64,000 nucleotides of DNA, from positions 104,182,821 through 104,246,820 of the forward strand of contig JBCFYV010009882.1 in the NCBI GenBank assembly GCA_039000515.1. Reading direction: 5' to 3'. Each line of letters starts with the position of its first letter. The stretch's first letter is position 1. The position numbers were made by a program, and so were the translations under genes. Shown piece by piece: positions 13,386 through 25,883 of the stretch. Below the pieces are notes generated by a model. It did not search any database and was not told the origin of the DNA. It saw only the letters and a program-made list of their open reading frames with translations. Origin of the DNA: Timema cristinae. Taxonomy: Eukaryota > Arthropoda > Insecta > Phasmatodea > Timematidae.

Positions 13386-13530
13386 GGGAATGCCAGGTCT
13401 CCACCGTGGTTCGGATTCCACGTTAAACTGTAGGTCCTTCATTTCATCTCACAATCACCCTACCATTACACATTAACGTAAGTGCGTATAACCCGAACGG
13501 GTAGTAAGACGTGGTGCTAATAATAATAAT
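13386..13530 (+). repeat. SINE-A, strongly 5' truncated copy inside a microsatellite
   Basis: The copy starts at GGGAATGCCAGG, in the middle of the family body, and runs through to CGGGTAGTAAGACGTGG and a TAA tail. On each side lies ACTACTACCACCA-type sequence, which can serve as the target duplication. Confidence 0.8.
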
Positions 13531-13560
13531 ACTACTACCACCACCACCACCACCACCACT
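13531..13560. repeat. (CTA)/(CCA) microsatellite, right part
   Basis: ACTACTACC is followed by repeated CAC units. It is probably the continuation of the TAC repeat left of the SINE. Confidence 0.8.
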
Positions 13561-13779
13561 TCTGAAGACAGAAGAAGGGAAGATGTCACCATTGTGCATT
13601 GTATACTTCCCACTTTTTCATTTTTTCCTAGGTATGTTTTCTTCATAAAATTTGCTCTTTTTAACTTTTCTTTTTCTTTAGTTTTATCATTATTCATTTT
13701 GAAATCATTTAGCCACTGAATCGCCTCAGTTTCTCTCAAAAAATTTATTTCAAACCTTCTTACTTCTAATCATCTTGAT

Positions 13780-14130
13780 AAGTGTTTCCAGCCTATGGCC
13801 TGGTCACTTTAGTCAAATGCTTCGTTTTTTTCTCTCTTTTCCACTGTTATTCCATCTTTATTTTTTCTTCCATTCTTCTACTCTCATTTACACACTTGCT
13901 GTTATATACTACTCACATCGCTTTCTCAGTTTCTCTTGTGGTTGTTTTCTTTCATACTCCATAACCATAATTCTGTTTGGGTCCTTTTACATCCACGTTA
14001 TGTGTATATATATATATATTATGACCATACCATCTCGGTCTTGCTTCCTCTACTATCTCATGTACTCCAACATCCTCATTTCATGCCCATACCATCTCAC
14101 CCTAGCTTTCTCTATTATCTCTACTAATAC
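13780..14130 (-). mobile_element. LINE 3' end remnant, diverged
   Basis: On the - strand the end motif AGGCTGGAAACAC is preceded by diverged post-RT coding sequence. Organisation matches the element at 10345-10800. The T/C-rich + strand frames are antisense shadows. Confidence 0.55.
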
Positions 14131-14139
14131 CTTTACCCA

Positions 14140-15591
14140 GTGGTGGTTTATGAGTAAAAATATGGAGGGGGGGGTTGAATTTAAATCAATCATTATTATG
14201 TGATGGTAGGATGCCAATAATAATTTATTTTGAATATAATTTAATTATGCTCTATATTTTTTGAAAGGATATAATTTACAAAATTTCTAAACAAAAAACA
14301 AAATTATAAAATATACGTGTTTTCTATAGGGTTTTTTCACCTTTGGATTGTCAGAGCCAATTATCTTATAACAATGCAGATTCCATTTTTATTGTTGTGA
14401 GTCAAAGTAGCAGTTTTTGTATAATTATGATAAAGCTTTGTAATTAGTTATATAATAACAGTACAAACCAGTTAAAACTTTTGATCCGTAAAATCCTAAA
14501 AAATATGAACATTAAATTATCATACAGTACATAATTATTAGATTAGCAATTAAATCCTAAGGCAAAATCTACAGATTCCTACGACTTAGAGGCTAATTAT
14601 AATATTAAATACATGTTTACTTTATGAATGGAAATTAAATACAAAAAATCTGAATTCTAGTAAAAAAATTTAAATTTCAACATTAACTTTTTAAACGGTA
14701 TAATTAAATACTTATAAGCAAAATGAAACAAAGTATTAATATAAGAGTAAATCAAATTCTTTATATGTATTTAAATTTCATTCTTCTATTTTTAGGCTGA
14801 GCAAACTTCTCATTTACTTTGTTGTTGAAGTTTGGAATGGCTGCTATCATATATTTTTTCTTTTTTTTTTCTATAAACAGCATTGCCAATGCTTACAGTT
14901 GTTCTTCCATCATTGTACTTCTGATAGATTGTTTGATCCTTTTCATTATAAAATAAAAATACCTTTTTGTTCAGCTGTTTTCATTAGAGTGGTTATTATG
15001 ATAAGCAACGGGGTAAACACATTTACAAAAGAAATTTCAAGTCCAATATTCATTAAAAGCTGTAAAAGTTTAATTGCACCAGCCATTTGATGATATTTTT
15101 GCCTATTATAAAAATCACCAATCTCTCTTCAAGATATTTCTTTGTTAAGAATGGGATACGCAGAAACAGTTTAATCTAGTTCTTTTAAAGGGAAGTATTC
15201 TTCATTCAACTCAAACTATTTACATTTTATTTTATTTACTACAACATGTATTTAAGCTCATATAATCAGCACAGACTATTGAATAAGATTATCTATATTA
15301 GTTAATTTTTAATAAAAAGAATATTAAATTATAATATTTACTGAATTTTTTTTTTTGTTATTATTTAATAGAATTAGCAAATTATAAACGGGACAATAAT
15401 TGCAAGACACATTAGTAATAGCAAGATTTTTGTTATACAGCTATTGTATTACATCTGAAACCGGTATAAAATACGATATGACACCATCAACTGCTCCGTT
15501 ATGACTGGGTTGGAAATGGGATGGGTGGGGAGAGGGGGCGCAATTGTTACTGTTTGCCCCGGGCGCCAATTGCTCTAGCCACGGCCCTGCC
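14140..15591. mobile_element. Possible hAT-like element, termini diverged
   Basis: The left end reads CAGTGGTGGTTTATGAG. The right end, read inward, is CAGGGCCGTGGCTAGAG, followed by GGCGCCCGGGGC. These fit the CAG-G-G termini of some hAT families. No matching 8-bp flank is visible. On the - strand a frame near 14930-15090 is open for about 50 codons, but I cannot assign it to a transposase. Confidence 0.35.
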
Positions 15592-15869
15592 AGGAATTAA
15601 TTGGTAAATGCAATGGGAATGAAGCTAAATCCAACAAGCTTGAAGTTGATAGATAAATAGGACTTATTTATTATCAAGCAAAACCAGAAACAAAAGGGTA
15701 ACATGATAAATGTATACATATAAATAAATATATCTATGTTTGAAAACAACTCAAAAAGTTAAGTAACAATATTAACTCTATTGGTCAACAACAGTGAACA
15801 AATCATTACTTTAGTGAAATAAAGAAGACAATAACAAAGTCCTATCGATTAATATTATATAAATATTCC

Positions 15870-16308
15870 TAATTTCCTTAGTCTGATGGGCTTCTATTAA
15901 CATAAACACTTTCATTAGTATTCCAAGTCAGAAGGACTTCCAACAATTGTAGACATGTATTTACAGAAACTAAAAAGAAAGGTTTACGACAATTAACAGT
16001 TATTTAAATTTAACAAAGTGTGTATAACCCGAACGGGTAGTAAGACACGGTGTTAATAATAATAATAATATTTAACATTAAATTTCTTGCCGATAAGAAC
16101 TTAAATTTACATCATGTTTCAGTTAGTGAATAGGACAGCAAATTTCCTAAGTTATAAGAACTTTGAATTAATTAAATTATAAGTCATAAGGACTTTAATA
16201 GATCTCTAAGACAATTTTAAGTCAAAATATATATGTTATAAGGACTTAAAGTAAAACTTGTAAATAACAAATACTTTAAATGATTTAATCCAAAATATAT
16301 ATGTTGTA
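15870..16308. repeat. Degenerate tandem repeat based on TTATAAGGACTTT
   Basis: Variants of AAGT-(C/T)-ATAAGGACTT recur every 30 to 60 bp, often with AAAATATATATG between them. The tract resumes at 17215-17300, after an interval containing a SINE-B and a GGCGCC-rich segment, so later insertions may have split it. Confidence 0.5.
16016..16070 (+). repeat. SINE tail-only fragment
   Basis: Only the shared 3' module remains: TGTATAACCCGAACGGGTAG, then TAAGACACGG and a TAA tail. The head family cannot be told. Confidence 0.75.
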
Positions 16309-16560
16309 ATAATAATAATGATAATATTAAGCACCGCGTCTTATTACCCGTTCGGGTTATACGCTTTAAGTACTAACTACGCTAATGGATTAGGAATTGG
16401 GTAGGGTGAATTAGAGGAAGTGAACCCTCATTTATGTGGAGGGAGAGAGGAAAAACCACCCCAGTTCACCCAACCGAGATTCGAACCACTATCTCCCCGT
16501 CCTCAGCAGTTAAGCTCAACACGACAAGCGCGTTAGCCAACTACGCCACTGAGGTGGGTA
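16309..16560 (-). repeat. SINE-B, reverse orientation, full-length
   Basis: Read on the - strand the head is GTGGCGTAGTTGGCTAACGC (A box) and GGTTCGAATCTC (B box), different from SINE-A. A body with GGTGGTTTTTCC follows, then the common 3' module and a TAA tail. TATATATGTTGTA (16296-16308) and TATATTTGTTGTA (16561-16573) form a 13-bp duplication with one mismatch. Confidence 0.85.
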
Positions 16561-16573
16561 TATATTTGTTGTA

Positions 16574-17214
16574 GTGTTACTGGTCGGCGATGGGCGCCAA
16601 TTGAAGCGTTATTGATTTAATCGGTCCACGTTGGGCGTCGATTAAAACGTTATGGGTCGGCGATGGGCGCCGATTGAAGTGATACCGTTTAGTCGGCTAA
16701 TGATTGCCTTGTGATCTAGCACTAATTAAAGTAGTATGGTATTTTGGTACTGTGAGATAATTTGTACTTATAGCCCCATGATCGAGCGCCAATTACATTG
16801 ATACGGAATTATGTGTGATAATTTAACTGAATAAATAAGACATTTAATGTTGCACACGATTTATTAAAGTTATTTATCTTTGGCACTGAAGATATAAGTT
16901 TATATGATACAGCTTAGTTGAACTACAGATTTCAGTTAGTGGCACTGTGAATTACTGCTATACTTATGCTACCGGCACTGTTAATAATGTGTTATATTTA
17001 TGCGACCGGCACTCTTAATTTGTATTGGCACTCTATGTTCATACGCACAAGCAGCTTATATATGACCTACCCCTTGGATCATTTCTGAAAAGTGCATGAT
17101 TCTCCATGGATGAAATATTGAAAGGATGTTTTACATACAATACTTTAAAGAAAAATGCACTTCATCCATGGCTTTTTTAATATATGAGAGGGGTTCAAAA
17201 TAGTATCGTTACAA
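16574..17214. repeat. Segment with repeated GGCGATGGGCGCC and GGCACTG motifs
   Basis: GGTCGGCGATGGGCGCC occurs twice, about 90 bp apart, with a weaker relative (CACGTTGGGCGTCGATT) between. Further on, CGGCACT(G/C)TTAAT recurs. It is GC-richer than its surroundings. I cannot assign it to an element; a retroelement leader or a small satellite are both possible. Confidence 0.4.
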
Positions 17215-17300
17215 TGTCATAAGGACTTTCAATCAAAATTTATAAGTCACAAGTACTTTGAAGCCAAAATATATGTATAATAAGGACATTCTATTAACTT
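17215..17300. repeat. Resumed degenerate TTATAAGGACTTT repeat
   Basis: ATGTCATAAGGACTTTCAAT, then CACAAGTACTTTGAAGCC and ATAATAAGGACATTC match the tract ending at 16308. Confidence 0.5.
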
Positions 17301-18076
17301 ACACTAAATATATTTAAAAGAATAATACTTCATAATTATGAAATCAATACCACAAGGTTATGTTTGTATATTTAAGGTTAAAAGCCGAAATGGAATTTAG
17401 AATTACAAATTGCTGAAAAATAATTTTGTGTTCTTACATGTTTAGAAGGAAGTAGAAGTGTCCTTGACAAATACCCCGCCAAGAGTAATTTTTTTTATCT
17501 CCTGGCAGTATTTATTTGGTATATTTCCTCAGAGAGGGGAAAGGTATGGGTTACATACAAGACAGAAATACATAGAAAAGGGGGGTAGTCGGCGGAAGGG
17601 GAATATGTGATGAGATGGTCCTTGCAAAATCTAGACATGGCATCTTTGTCTATCTAATAGGACGTATAATATTAAGGCTGTCTCTTTTAATGTAATAATA
17701 CAGGTGTATTTCCTCATGAACACCTGTATGGTAAATTTGTATTTGTACATCTTAAAAAATAACAACTTAATAACTTCTCTCACACTACACTACGGATGGC
17801 CATAAACACATTCCTTGTAATGACCAAAGTGTGCCGCTCATGTATGTCATCCGCTTGATACTGAGGTAACAGCCTTAACACTTTATATTAATGTTCTGAT
17901 GCATAAAACTCTTATTATTTGAAAATAGTAAGTATTATATCACACTTGGGTAAATAAACTTACATTAAAGGATATACAAGTCAGAGATTAATTTGTATAA
18001 CTATGAATACAATCTTTGATATATTAAAATATGTAGCTATCACCCATGTTGTTTGCATTCTGCTAAGGCTATATCT

Positions 18077-18328
18077 GTGCAGGGGGTCCGAGGTTCAATC
18101 CTCGGTTCCGGCACGGATTTATCTGATTGCCAAACCCTTCCTTCACCTCTGACAAGACGTATATTAATCACAACTTGTGACTGTGTGGAATGCAAGGCCT
18201 CCACTGTGGTTTCGGATCTAACGTTAAACTGTAGGTCCTCCATTACTTCTCACAATCATCCTACCATTACACATTAACGTAAGTGCGTATAACCCGAATG
18301 GGTAGTAAGACGCGCTACTAATAATAAT
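18077..18328 (+). repeat. SINE-A, 5' truncated in the head
   Basis: It starts near the B box (GAGGTTCAATCCTCGG), then carries the full family body and tail. No clear target duplication is visible. The open frames on both strands here are products of the repeat. Confidence 0.85.
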
Positions 18329-18595
18329 GTTAAGGCTACAATATAAATATTTAAGTTGGCTATTCACTTGTATATTGGTTTTAGACTAATATAACTAAAT
18401 CATTAAATTTAAAGTTCAAAAGCTACAGTGAAATAAGGTAAGGTAGCTAACAACTTAATTACATTCTTTTGATTGATACTTGTGTAATAGTCTTACGTTT
18501 TAGCGCTCATAACTATGATATAATTTATATAATGTGTATCTATCTCATATTCATACAAATTCGCGAACAGTCAAAATACCACAGCGCCTTGAATG

Positions 18596-18643
18596 TGTGT
18601 AAGAGAGAAAGAAATACCTTAATGTTTCTTTCTCTCTTACACA
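18596..18643. repeat. 19-bp perfect inverted repeat
   Basis: The left arm is TGTGTAAGAGAGAAAGAAA (18596-18614) and the right arm its exact complement (18625-18643), with a 10-nt loop. As RNA it would form a stable short hairpin. No further pairing is visible beyond the arms. Confidence 0.8.
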
Positions 18644-19589
18644 ATGGTGAGTAGAAGGCAGCTCGAAAATTTAGTTTCAGATTGTAAGTGATCAATTGAC
18701 ATTGCCCTCTACCGAGCTAGCTATTAACATGTGGCAAATTTATAAAGCTAATAATGTCTGCACAGTGCTAACATCGCGGTGGAAGAAAATGGAATTCTTC
18801 ACGTCATCCAAACCTCTCCCTTCCCTTTCTGTTAGTTTATATATTATAAAATAATATATGATACAGAGCCTTATATAGAGTTATATTTGCTTATGACCAA
18901 GCTCTGGCTAAGAATAGAAGATCCTATTAAGTTTTATAGATGTATTGTTTTCTCTTTATACTTTAAGTAATTCGATTTAATAATTATCGTTTTGTGAGTC
19001 GGATATCAGTGGAATATATTTGCGAATGAAATTTACCGGGGAGACGCGTTAGACAAAGTCGGTTAACGGCACTCCTCGCGTGGGGTTGATGGAGGCCGAA
19101 AAGCACGTATCAATGAGCGTCAGTTGGGACCATGGTGGGGAATCTGTTGTTAAAAGTGATATTTTAAGTGAGAGCATGGTACATTAATTAAGTGGATGGG
19201 TATCGGGTTTACCGAATTTACAAAGCTATATTCCTGGTGTTAAGTGGAATAACCACGTGTATTGACCAAGATGTTGATAGCTGCTCATTTTTTTTATTCA
19301 AACTAGTTACTCTAGGGTCGTAATTTTTTTCCTTTAAAACTTTGATCAGTGGTCTTTCTTGGAAACAGACCACCGCTTATTGTGACAGGCCCAAATGACT
19401 CCATTGGACCCAGCTTACACCGTGGCAATGTATCGTTGACGCTTAGTCACAACACATGCTTAGAGCAAGTGTTTAGTTAAGTTCCACTGAGATTTGTCAG
19501 ATGGGGTAGGGGTTTGGACCTTTTTACCGAGACGTACGATTGCTCATGCTTGCTGCCGTATAAACAGTAGACTCAGAAGGATCCAAATG

Positions 19590-19690
19590 TTCTTTGACCA
19601 GCTATATCTCCACTTTCATCCCGGAAGTGTGTGTGGCTTAAAAATAAACCAGGACAAATCCAGGGTGTCGAGGTCTGGTTTATTATTATT
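19590..19690 (+). pseudogene. Possible reverse transcriptase fragment
   Basis: One frame reads GLKINQDKSRVSRSG, which resembles the end of the RT palm in non-LTR elements (G-L-x-I-N-x-x-K-S/T). It is isolated and short, so it may be chance. Confidence 0.35.
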
Positions 19691-21689
19691 ATTATTTGAT
19701 TAAAGTAATCGTTAATCATGATATTTAGATGGGCTTCTCTCCGAACGTGCTAAATAATTGTTACCAGAGTAAAAAGATCTTGGTTGAAATTTGATTATTT
19801 TATTTTGATCATATCTTGTTCATGGATTGGGTTATATCTTATGCATATGTTTAGAAATAGTTAAGTATTAAATTGGTTTAATTAGTTATACACCTCAAAC
19901 CATCATCATCCACATTTAGTGTTAGAATAGCTTAAGGTGTTTTTTTCTAATTTTTTTAGTTTTTGGCAATATACAAAATTAAATATTGAATATTGTGATC
20001 GACTTTAACACTAAGCAATCTTTGAGGTTGGTTACTATGTATTCACTACGCAGAGAGTCTCTGGAATAGATGTCACAATTTTATTCCTTTCGGCTCCCCT
20101 TTTTTTGGTAAATGGTTGTTCTAGTATTACCCGGTGGTCCTGTTGATGACGAGTCAGTCTGTCCAGACATTTATTTTAAATGGGCTATTAGCTGACGACC
20201 ATATTTGTAAGAGTTAAAGTATTCACCTCCCACTTTTTTCTCTATATCTCTAGCTTCATGCCACTTGATTGCAATATTGGCCGAGTGGTGGAGCTAGTAA
20301 CCCTAGTAGTGGTGACGGTTGTAGCGTTAGTTAGGCTAAGATTTCCTTACAAGAGGGTGGAGAGGTAGGTAAGGATAACATCTGCTTACAAGCTGTCCAT
20401 CCAGTTATATTATAGAGATGAAGGCTGCTATCAGACAATAATATATCTTTCAAACATATCCCAGGTCATGCAAATGAAAATAAGGAAGCTCGTCACACCT
20501 AGTCAACTTAAGTTTATCTTGTTTGATTTGCTAGCGACGGGGAAGTCATCGTTCGAATCTTAGCTAGACGTACTGAAGTTTTTTTTTTTACCTAAATCAA
20601 TTCTTACCCTCCCTACACCCAAATGAGCGTTCGTTAAATCTAAAACTATCATCCCTACCCCATTAAAGTGTGAAAAGACTACCACAAACATAATATATAT
20701 TTAAAGAATTGCATTTTTTGTTTTCAATTACCGTCCGGACTAGTCACATAGTTACACAAATGAGAAAGTAATGTGGAAGGTAGAATATAGAGAAAATGCA
20801 ACAACAATTGCGAACATTTTTGTTAAAATTCTTCTTACATTCTTTGTATCTAGTTTCAAGGCCAGAACCTCCTACAGTGATATGTCCTTTGAATTCTTGT
20901 ATTAAGATAAATGGCAGAATTGGACAGTTACTTACTGACGTACACAAACTATATTGTACATAAAGGTGACGGTTCGAGACACCAGAACCTCGTGTCCAGT
21001 GTAGAATGTAATTTCCAAAGTGACTGCAGTTTAGAAAATAAATCACTCAGTTGATTCTTCAAGCAGCCCCAATCCAAACCCCTCACCGTTTGTGTGATGG
21101 TTGGTGATTGTCCAAGGTATTCACTAGAAATATGAATTAAGCTGTTCTCAGTGTGGAACTGGTTAGTGATCAGAAGCAAGTAGTGTCTGATCTTATGGTG
21201 GGCAGTTAATACGACACCATGTCAAGACTTGTCAGACGGATTACAAATCATTAAAACATCTAGAATATGCTGGTAGATGAAAGCGCTGTGCTTGTAGTCA
21301 AATATATCCTCGCCTCGGACAGTGAATTAATAATACGGTAGGTGGATATCTTGAGTCCACTCATATGTTCACGCGGATACTTTGATCAGATACTCCAAAG
21401 AACGTTTCTAAAGCAAGAAACGATCACAGTGTAACATACATTCGTGGTGCATAGCGAACAGGGCTTAAAGCCAAGCTCCAAGCCGTCTGTTGTGGGACTT
21501 GTCCCTTAGCTTTCTAGTATGTATCATCGTGGATGACTCATTTGGTTCAACCAAGCTTACCGGGCTCTTCAGGTGGGGTATCTTTTTGGAGGACGTTGCT
21601 GTCTTGCGAGTGGGCCCTAGCATTATCTTTTCCTGTCCCTGATATACCATCTTGATAACCTTCTCATAACATAAAAGGTCCACGTTTCC

Positions 21690-22930
21690 CAATTGCTATA
21701 GGGATTTCATTACCCTAACACTTATAATCACCCGATCGTACTTTTTCTCCAGCTCAACGATTGCACTATTAACTTTTTTCCTTCATGCTATACATTTCTC
21801 AATCACGTGTTGCAATGAAAATACCTGGTACATGCATTATCTTCCTGTTATGAAACCACATTTCACACACCAAATCTTATCCACAGTTTTTTCACGCACC
21901 CTCTCTTTATAACATTCGCAAAATCATTGCCTGGAATACTTAACAAACTTATTGCCCTATAATTCTTACATTTACTCCTACTGCCTTTGCCTTTGTACAA
22001 AGGAACAATAACAACATTCTTCCAGTCGTTAGGAATATTTGAAGTCCCAGCACACACATTGAACAACTCATACAATCTGGAAAGTAGTACCATGCTACCA
22101 CACTTGAGCTTGACTTATGATCCCAGCCCGCATCTTTACCATTCTTTAAAACTTTTATAACTTTTAGCACCACAGCCTCGTTATTTCTTTCACTCATTAC
22201 ATTTTCCCTACTTTTCTCTTATATTATCTACGTTTTCGCCATACAATTGTTCAAAATACTCTCGCCATCGCTTTCTTATGCTTTTTTCAACTGATATCAT
22301 ATCACCACGTTTATTCTGAATGCCACAAATCTTTCTTTGCACTCTTTGTTTCGTTATCTTTACACACATCCAGAACAACTTCTTATTTAAAAAAAAAAAT
22401 CATTCTGCATTCTTTCTCCTTCTTTTAATCTCATTTGATCTTTACTCTCCTTTACTACTTTCTATGTGTTCAAGACTTCATCAAGCTCATTACAAAACTC
22501 CACTATCACATTCTCGTCTACAGCGTCCACCGTATTATATCCGGCGACCAATATTATTCTACGAATGCTTATTTTAACTCACACCCATATAAATATATAT
22601 TACACCAAATCATACCTTCTCGAAAACAGCTACCTACGCCATTGGGCTTAGGATTAAACCTACTCCCTGACTTCCCCTTACTCATTCATCAACAAATGGC
22701 CACAGTGCCAAGCTGCCATCACTCGTCATCAAAACATCTTTCTCGTTTTACTTTATTTCACGTACACATAGAATATCAAATTTTCTTTCAATCATTTCCT
22801 TTAACAAGTCCTTTTCTTTAACACACCACACAATACTCTCACATTCCACGTTCCAATAGTCCATTTTCTCTCCAACTTGTCAACAGATGGGCCCTTCAGT
22901 TTTAACCTCACCTGCACTTGTCATAGCTTT
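21690..22930 (-). mobile_element. LINE ORF2 remnant: endonuclease and reverse transcriptase pieces
   Basis: Read on the - strand, from 22930 downwards. Text close to TIGTWNVRVL and KEKDLLKEMIERKFDILCV marks the start of an APE-type endonuclease. Then come SIRKRWREYFEQLYGENVD (22200-22290), KVLKNGKDAGWD, LSRLYELFNVC, IPNDWKNVVIVPLYKGKGSR (22000 region) and KNYRAISLLSIPG. Near 21730-21850 stand DKIWCVKCGFITGR and VELEKKYDRV, the RT motif A region. Order and spacing fit a non-LTR retrotransposon ORF2, but the endonuclease is internally deleted and several frameshifts and stops break the frame. Confidence 0.85.
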
Positions 22931-24484
22931 AATCATCCGAGGCTAATATTGTACAGTATCGTTTATTAATTAGTTTAGAGTAGACCAGGTTACTAGTCTT
23001 GATCATACCCGCACCCATCACAGTATTTGTTGCTTACGGTAAGGATGTTGTACCGATCGGTGTTAGCACATTTTAGCCAGTTTACCACAAGTACAGCTAT
23101 TGCTCAGTCTAACACTGAACGCGCTTGCACTGTTTCTACAAACCAGTATCCCTAATACATATACTGCCTTATCCATTGCCCGTGTCACTACCGCTGGGAT
23201 AAAGGGCGGTGCACCTCAGTGTGTCACCACTGCTAACCATTTATATTTATATCTATCTCCAAATTTATGAAACCGTCTATCTATAATTTCAGTTTCCTTG
23301 AAGCCCTGCTCTCTTTTGTTCATATTTACACACTATTAGAAATCTTTCCGTTGAAAATGATCAATTTCAAATATACTATTTGATCAATGATTTTAGGTAA
23401 AAGGTGTTTTAACAAATTTTTCAATAACATTTCCAATATATATATATTTTAGTTGTAAAATAATCTTGAAATTACATAATTATATCACAGAAAATAATTA
23501 TTTTACTAACAATGTTAATTCTGTTGGTGTTTTTATTAAAAATATTACTATTAAAACGAAAGGTAGATAACCAAATATGGTGTTCTGTCTTACGTTCCGT
23601 TCTAAATAATCCTAACACGTTTATTCGAAAACACATTATTTTATCCTAGTCTGTTGAATGTGCTGTGTTATTAAATTTTGGCATATGTAAATATAAGTTA
23701 AATGTGATATTTTTAAAAATATATTAACTAGTGAGCTAGCTTGAAGGTAGGTCCATTATTCTAACTTAATTTTCCTAAATCTCATACATCTTGTCAATTG
23801 ATGTATATTTCAAATTCATGTGTTATTGTTTTTTAAGGTTAGGCTAGGTTAAAACATCTTTGTCAAAAGTGTGTCATTTCAAATAAAACTAAACAAAATA
23901 ATATGTGATTTCAAAACTTAATTTAAATTATCAAAATTTATTTTTATTGGGTGAAACTATGGTGTTTTTTTTAAATTGTCTTTTAGGCGCTATGTTTAAA
24001 GGTAGTTTTACAGTGATTATACGTATATGTTTATGTATTAACTATTTGACAGTCAGCCACTCAAAATAAATAGAACTTTTCAAAAACACTCGAACAATCG
24101 TCACTTATAATACTAGCCTAATTGAGTGATTTTCATACTTTTTACTTTCATACATCTCGACTCGTATAATGTTTCATGAGCCCCTGAAATTTAGGATAGA
24201 AATTAAACATTATTTTAATACAAAATTAAGTCCTTTTATTATGTTAACATAAAGTTTACTAATAGGCTTAAATAGCTATTGGCCAGGATTTCTCTCTACA
24301 TACTTTTCCAACTCAATCTAGTAGGTTTTATTCTATAAAAAAAAGCCTCTCACATTTTCTCATTTTGGGTCAAGAACGTATACTCTAAAAAAAACAAATT
24401 CTTTAAACCAAACACAGCTATATATTATAGGCCTGTACAAAAAAGAAAAAAGAAAAAAAGAGGCACCCATCTACATACTAAGAG
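22931..24484. other. AT-rich DNA, upstream side of the LINE; no gene
   Basis: The 22.93-23.25 kb part, with CGCTGGGATAAAGGGCGGTG, may be LINE leader. The remainder shows no domain or repeat I recognise. Confidence 0.35.
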
Positions 24485-24497
24485 TATTTAATAAATA

Positions 24498-24778
24498 GGG
24501 TAACTTGGTGGTCTAGGGGTAAGGTGTCAGACTTCTGTGCTGGCGGCCGGGGTTCAATCCTCGGTCCCGGCACAGATTTATCTGATTTCCAAACCCTTCC
24601 TTGACCTCTGACAAGACATCTTGTGAATGTGGGGAATGCCAGGCCTCCACCGTGGTTCGGATACCACGTTAAACTGTAGGTCCTTCATTTCATCTCACAA
24701 TCATCCTACCATTACACATTATCGTAAGTGCGTATAACCCGAACGGGTAGTAAGACGTGGTGCTAATAATAATAATAA
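24498..24778 (+). repeat. SINE-A, full-length, with 13-bp target duplication
   Basis: The tRNA-like head (TTGGTGGTCTAGGGGTAAGG ... GGGGTTCAATCCTCGG) is intact, and the family body and TAA tail follow. TATTTAATAAATA flanks it at 24485-24497 and 24779-24791, perfectly matched. Confidence 0.92.
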
Positions 24779-25029
24779 TATTTAATAAATAATTAACATA
24801 TTTGCTTGACACCTATTTCACAGGGTAGCGAGAACTCGAAAGATTACAGAGACCATTCCTTGAACATTTTCTCTTTTCCTTAGCTAAATATAATATTGCA
24901 AACACACCAATTATTATGTATTTATTTATTCCCTTTGTCCAACTAGATTGTAGATTGTTTAGTGATTAACATTAATCAAACTCATACACAATGCTTTAAT
25001 CAATTCTTTTACTTAATTATTTAATCTAG

Positions 25030-25440
25030 GGCATAAGGAACTCGAAAGTTCATTGCCGCACTTACAAAAGAAGATACATATCCCTATCTTGAGCTAGTTC
25101 TATCCAGTCCACCTCATTACTCCCTATCTTTATCTTGAGCTAGTTCTATCCAGTCCACCTCATTACACCCTATCTCTATCTTGAGCTAGTTCTATCCAGT
25201 CCACCTCATTACACCCTATCTCTATCTTGAGCTAGTTCTATCCAGTCCACCTCATTACACCATATCCCTATCTTGAGCTAGTTCTATCCAGTCCACCTCA
25301 TTACTCCCTATCTTTATCTTGAGCTAGTTCTATCCAGTCCACCTCATTACACCCTATCTCTATCTTGAGCTAGTTCTATCCAGTCCACCTCATTGCACCA
25401 TATCTCTTTCATGTACATTCTAATGTTATGGTTTGTATGT
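25030..25440 (-). mobile_element. LINE 3' fragment with internal minisatellite, inverted arm
   Basis: Read on the - strand this contains a LINE C-terminal segment: an NIR-x4-KE-type stretch (25400-25440), about seven 46-bp repeats of the EVDWIELAQDRD-coding segment (25080-25405), and a terminal part matching CTTTTGTAAGTGC-AGTAATGAACTT of the + strand fragment at 27275. It is the reverse-oriented partner of the 25884-27310 fragment. Confidence 0.8.
25080..25405. repeat. Minisatellite, about 7 units of about 46 bp
   Basis: Units read CTTGAGCTAGTTCTATCC-AGTCCACCTCATTAC-ACCCTATCTCTAT with small variants. They are the reverse complement of the units at 26270-27262 and derive from LINE coding sequence. 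Confidence 0.95.
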
Positions 25441-25883
25441 CACTTATCAGATACTTTTGAATACAGAATAGATACACTTTCCTCATTACTTTTTTATTTT
25501 AAAACTTAGCCTTATAGTATTCTATGATGGTAATTCAAGAGAGTAGGGAAGGACTAGCAGTAGTCTGTTGCTATTATGATACACACATGATTTAGCTTTG
25601 TTGGGCATTAGTAATGAAGTTGTTGCAAGGAATGCATACATTTTATTAGAGAAGGAGATATCTTATGAATGCTCAAAAGACTTTAGTATACAATCTTGCA
25701 GAGAGAACAGATTGAGGACGATAATTTAGAGAGTTCTGCAAACAACATATCATTTGATTAGGCCTAGATTAATATATGTTTAACTAGCAATAACAATATT
25801 ATAGTAATGAAACAATAAAACATGGAAATGTATGCTAGGCCTATTACTTGATCAGTGAGTTGTTGCCATCTCGCTCTGCTGTC

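Noticed and set aside
20520..20680. SINE-B remnant (GACGGGGAAGTCATCGTTCGAATCTTAG)
   Set aside because: The B-box block fits, but the remainder is too diverged to delimit or confirm.
22320..22821. + strand frames of 85 and 128 codons
   Set aside because: Antisense to the broken LINE ORF2 endonuclease region on the - strand.
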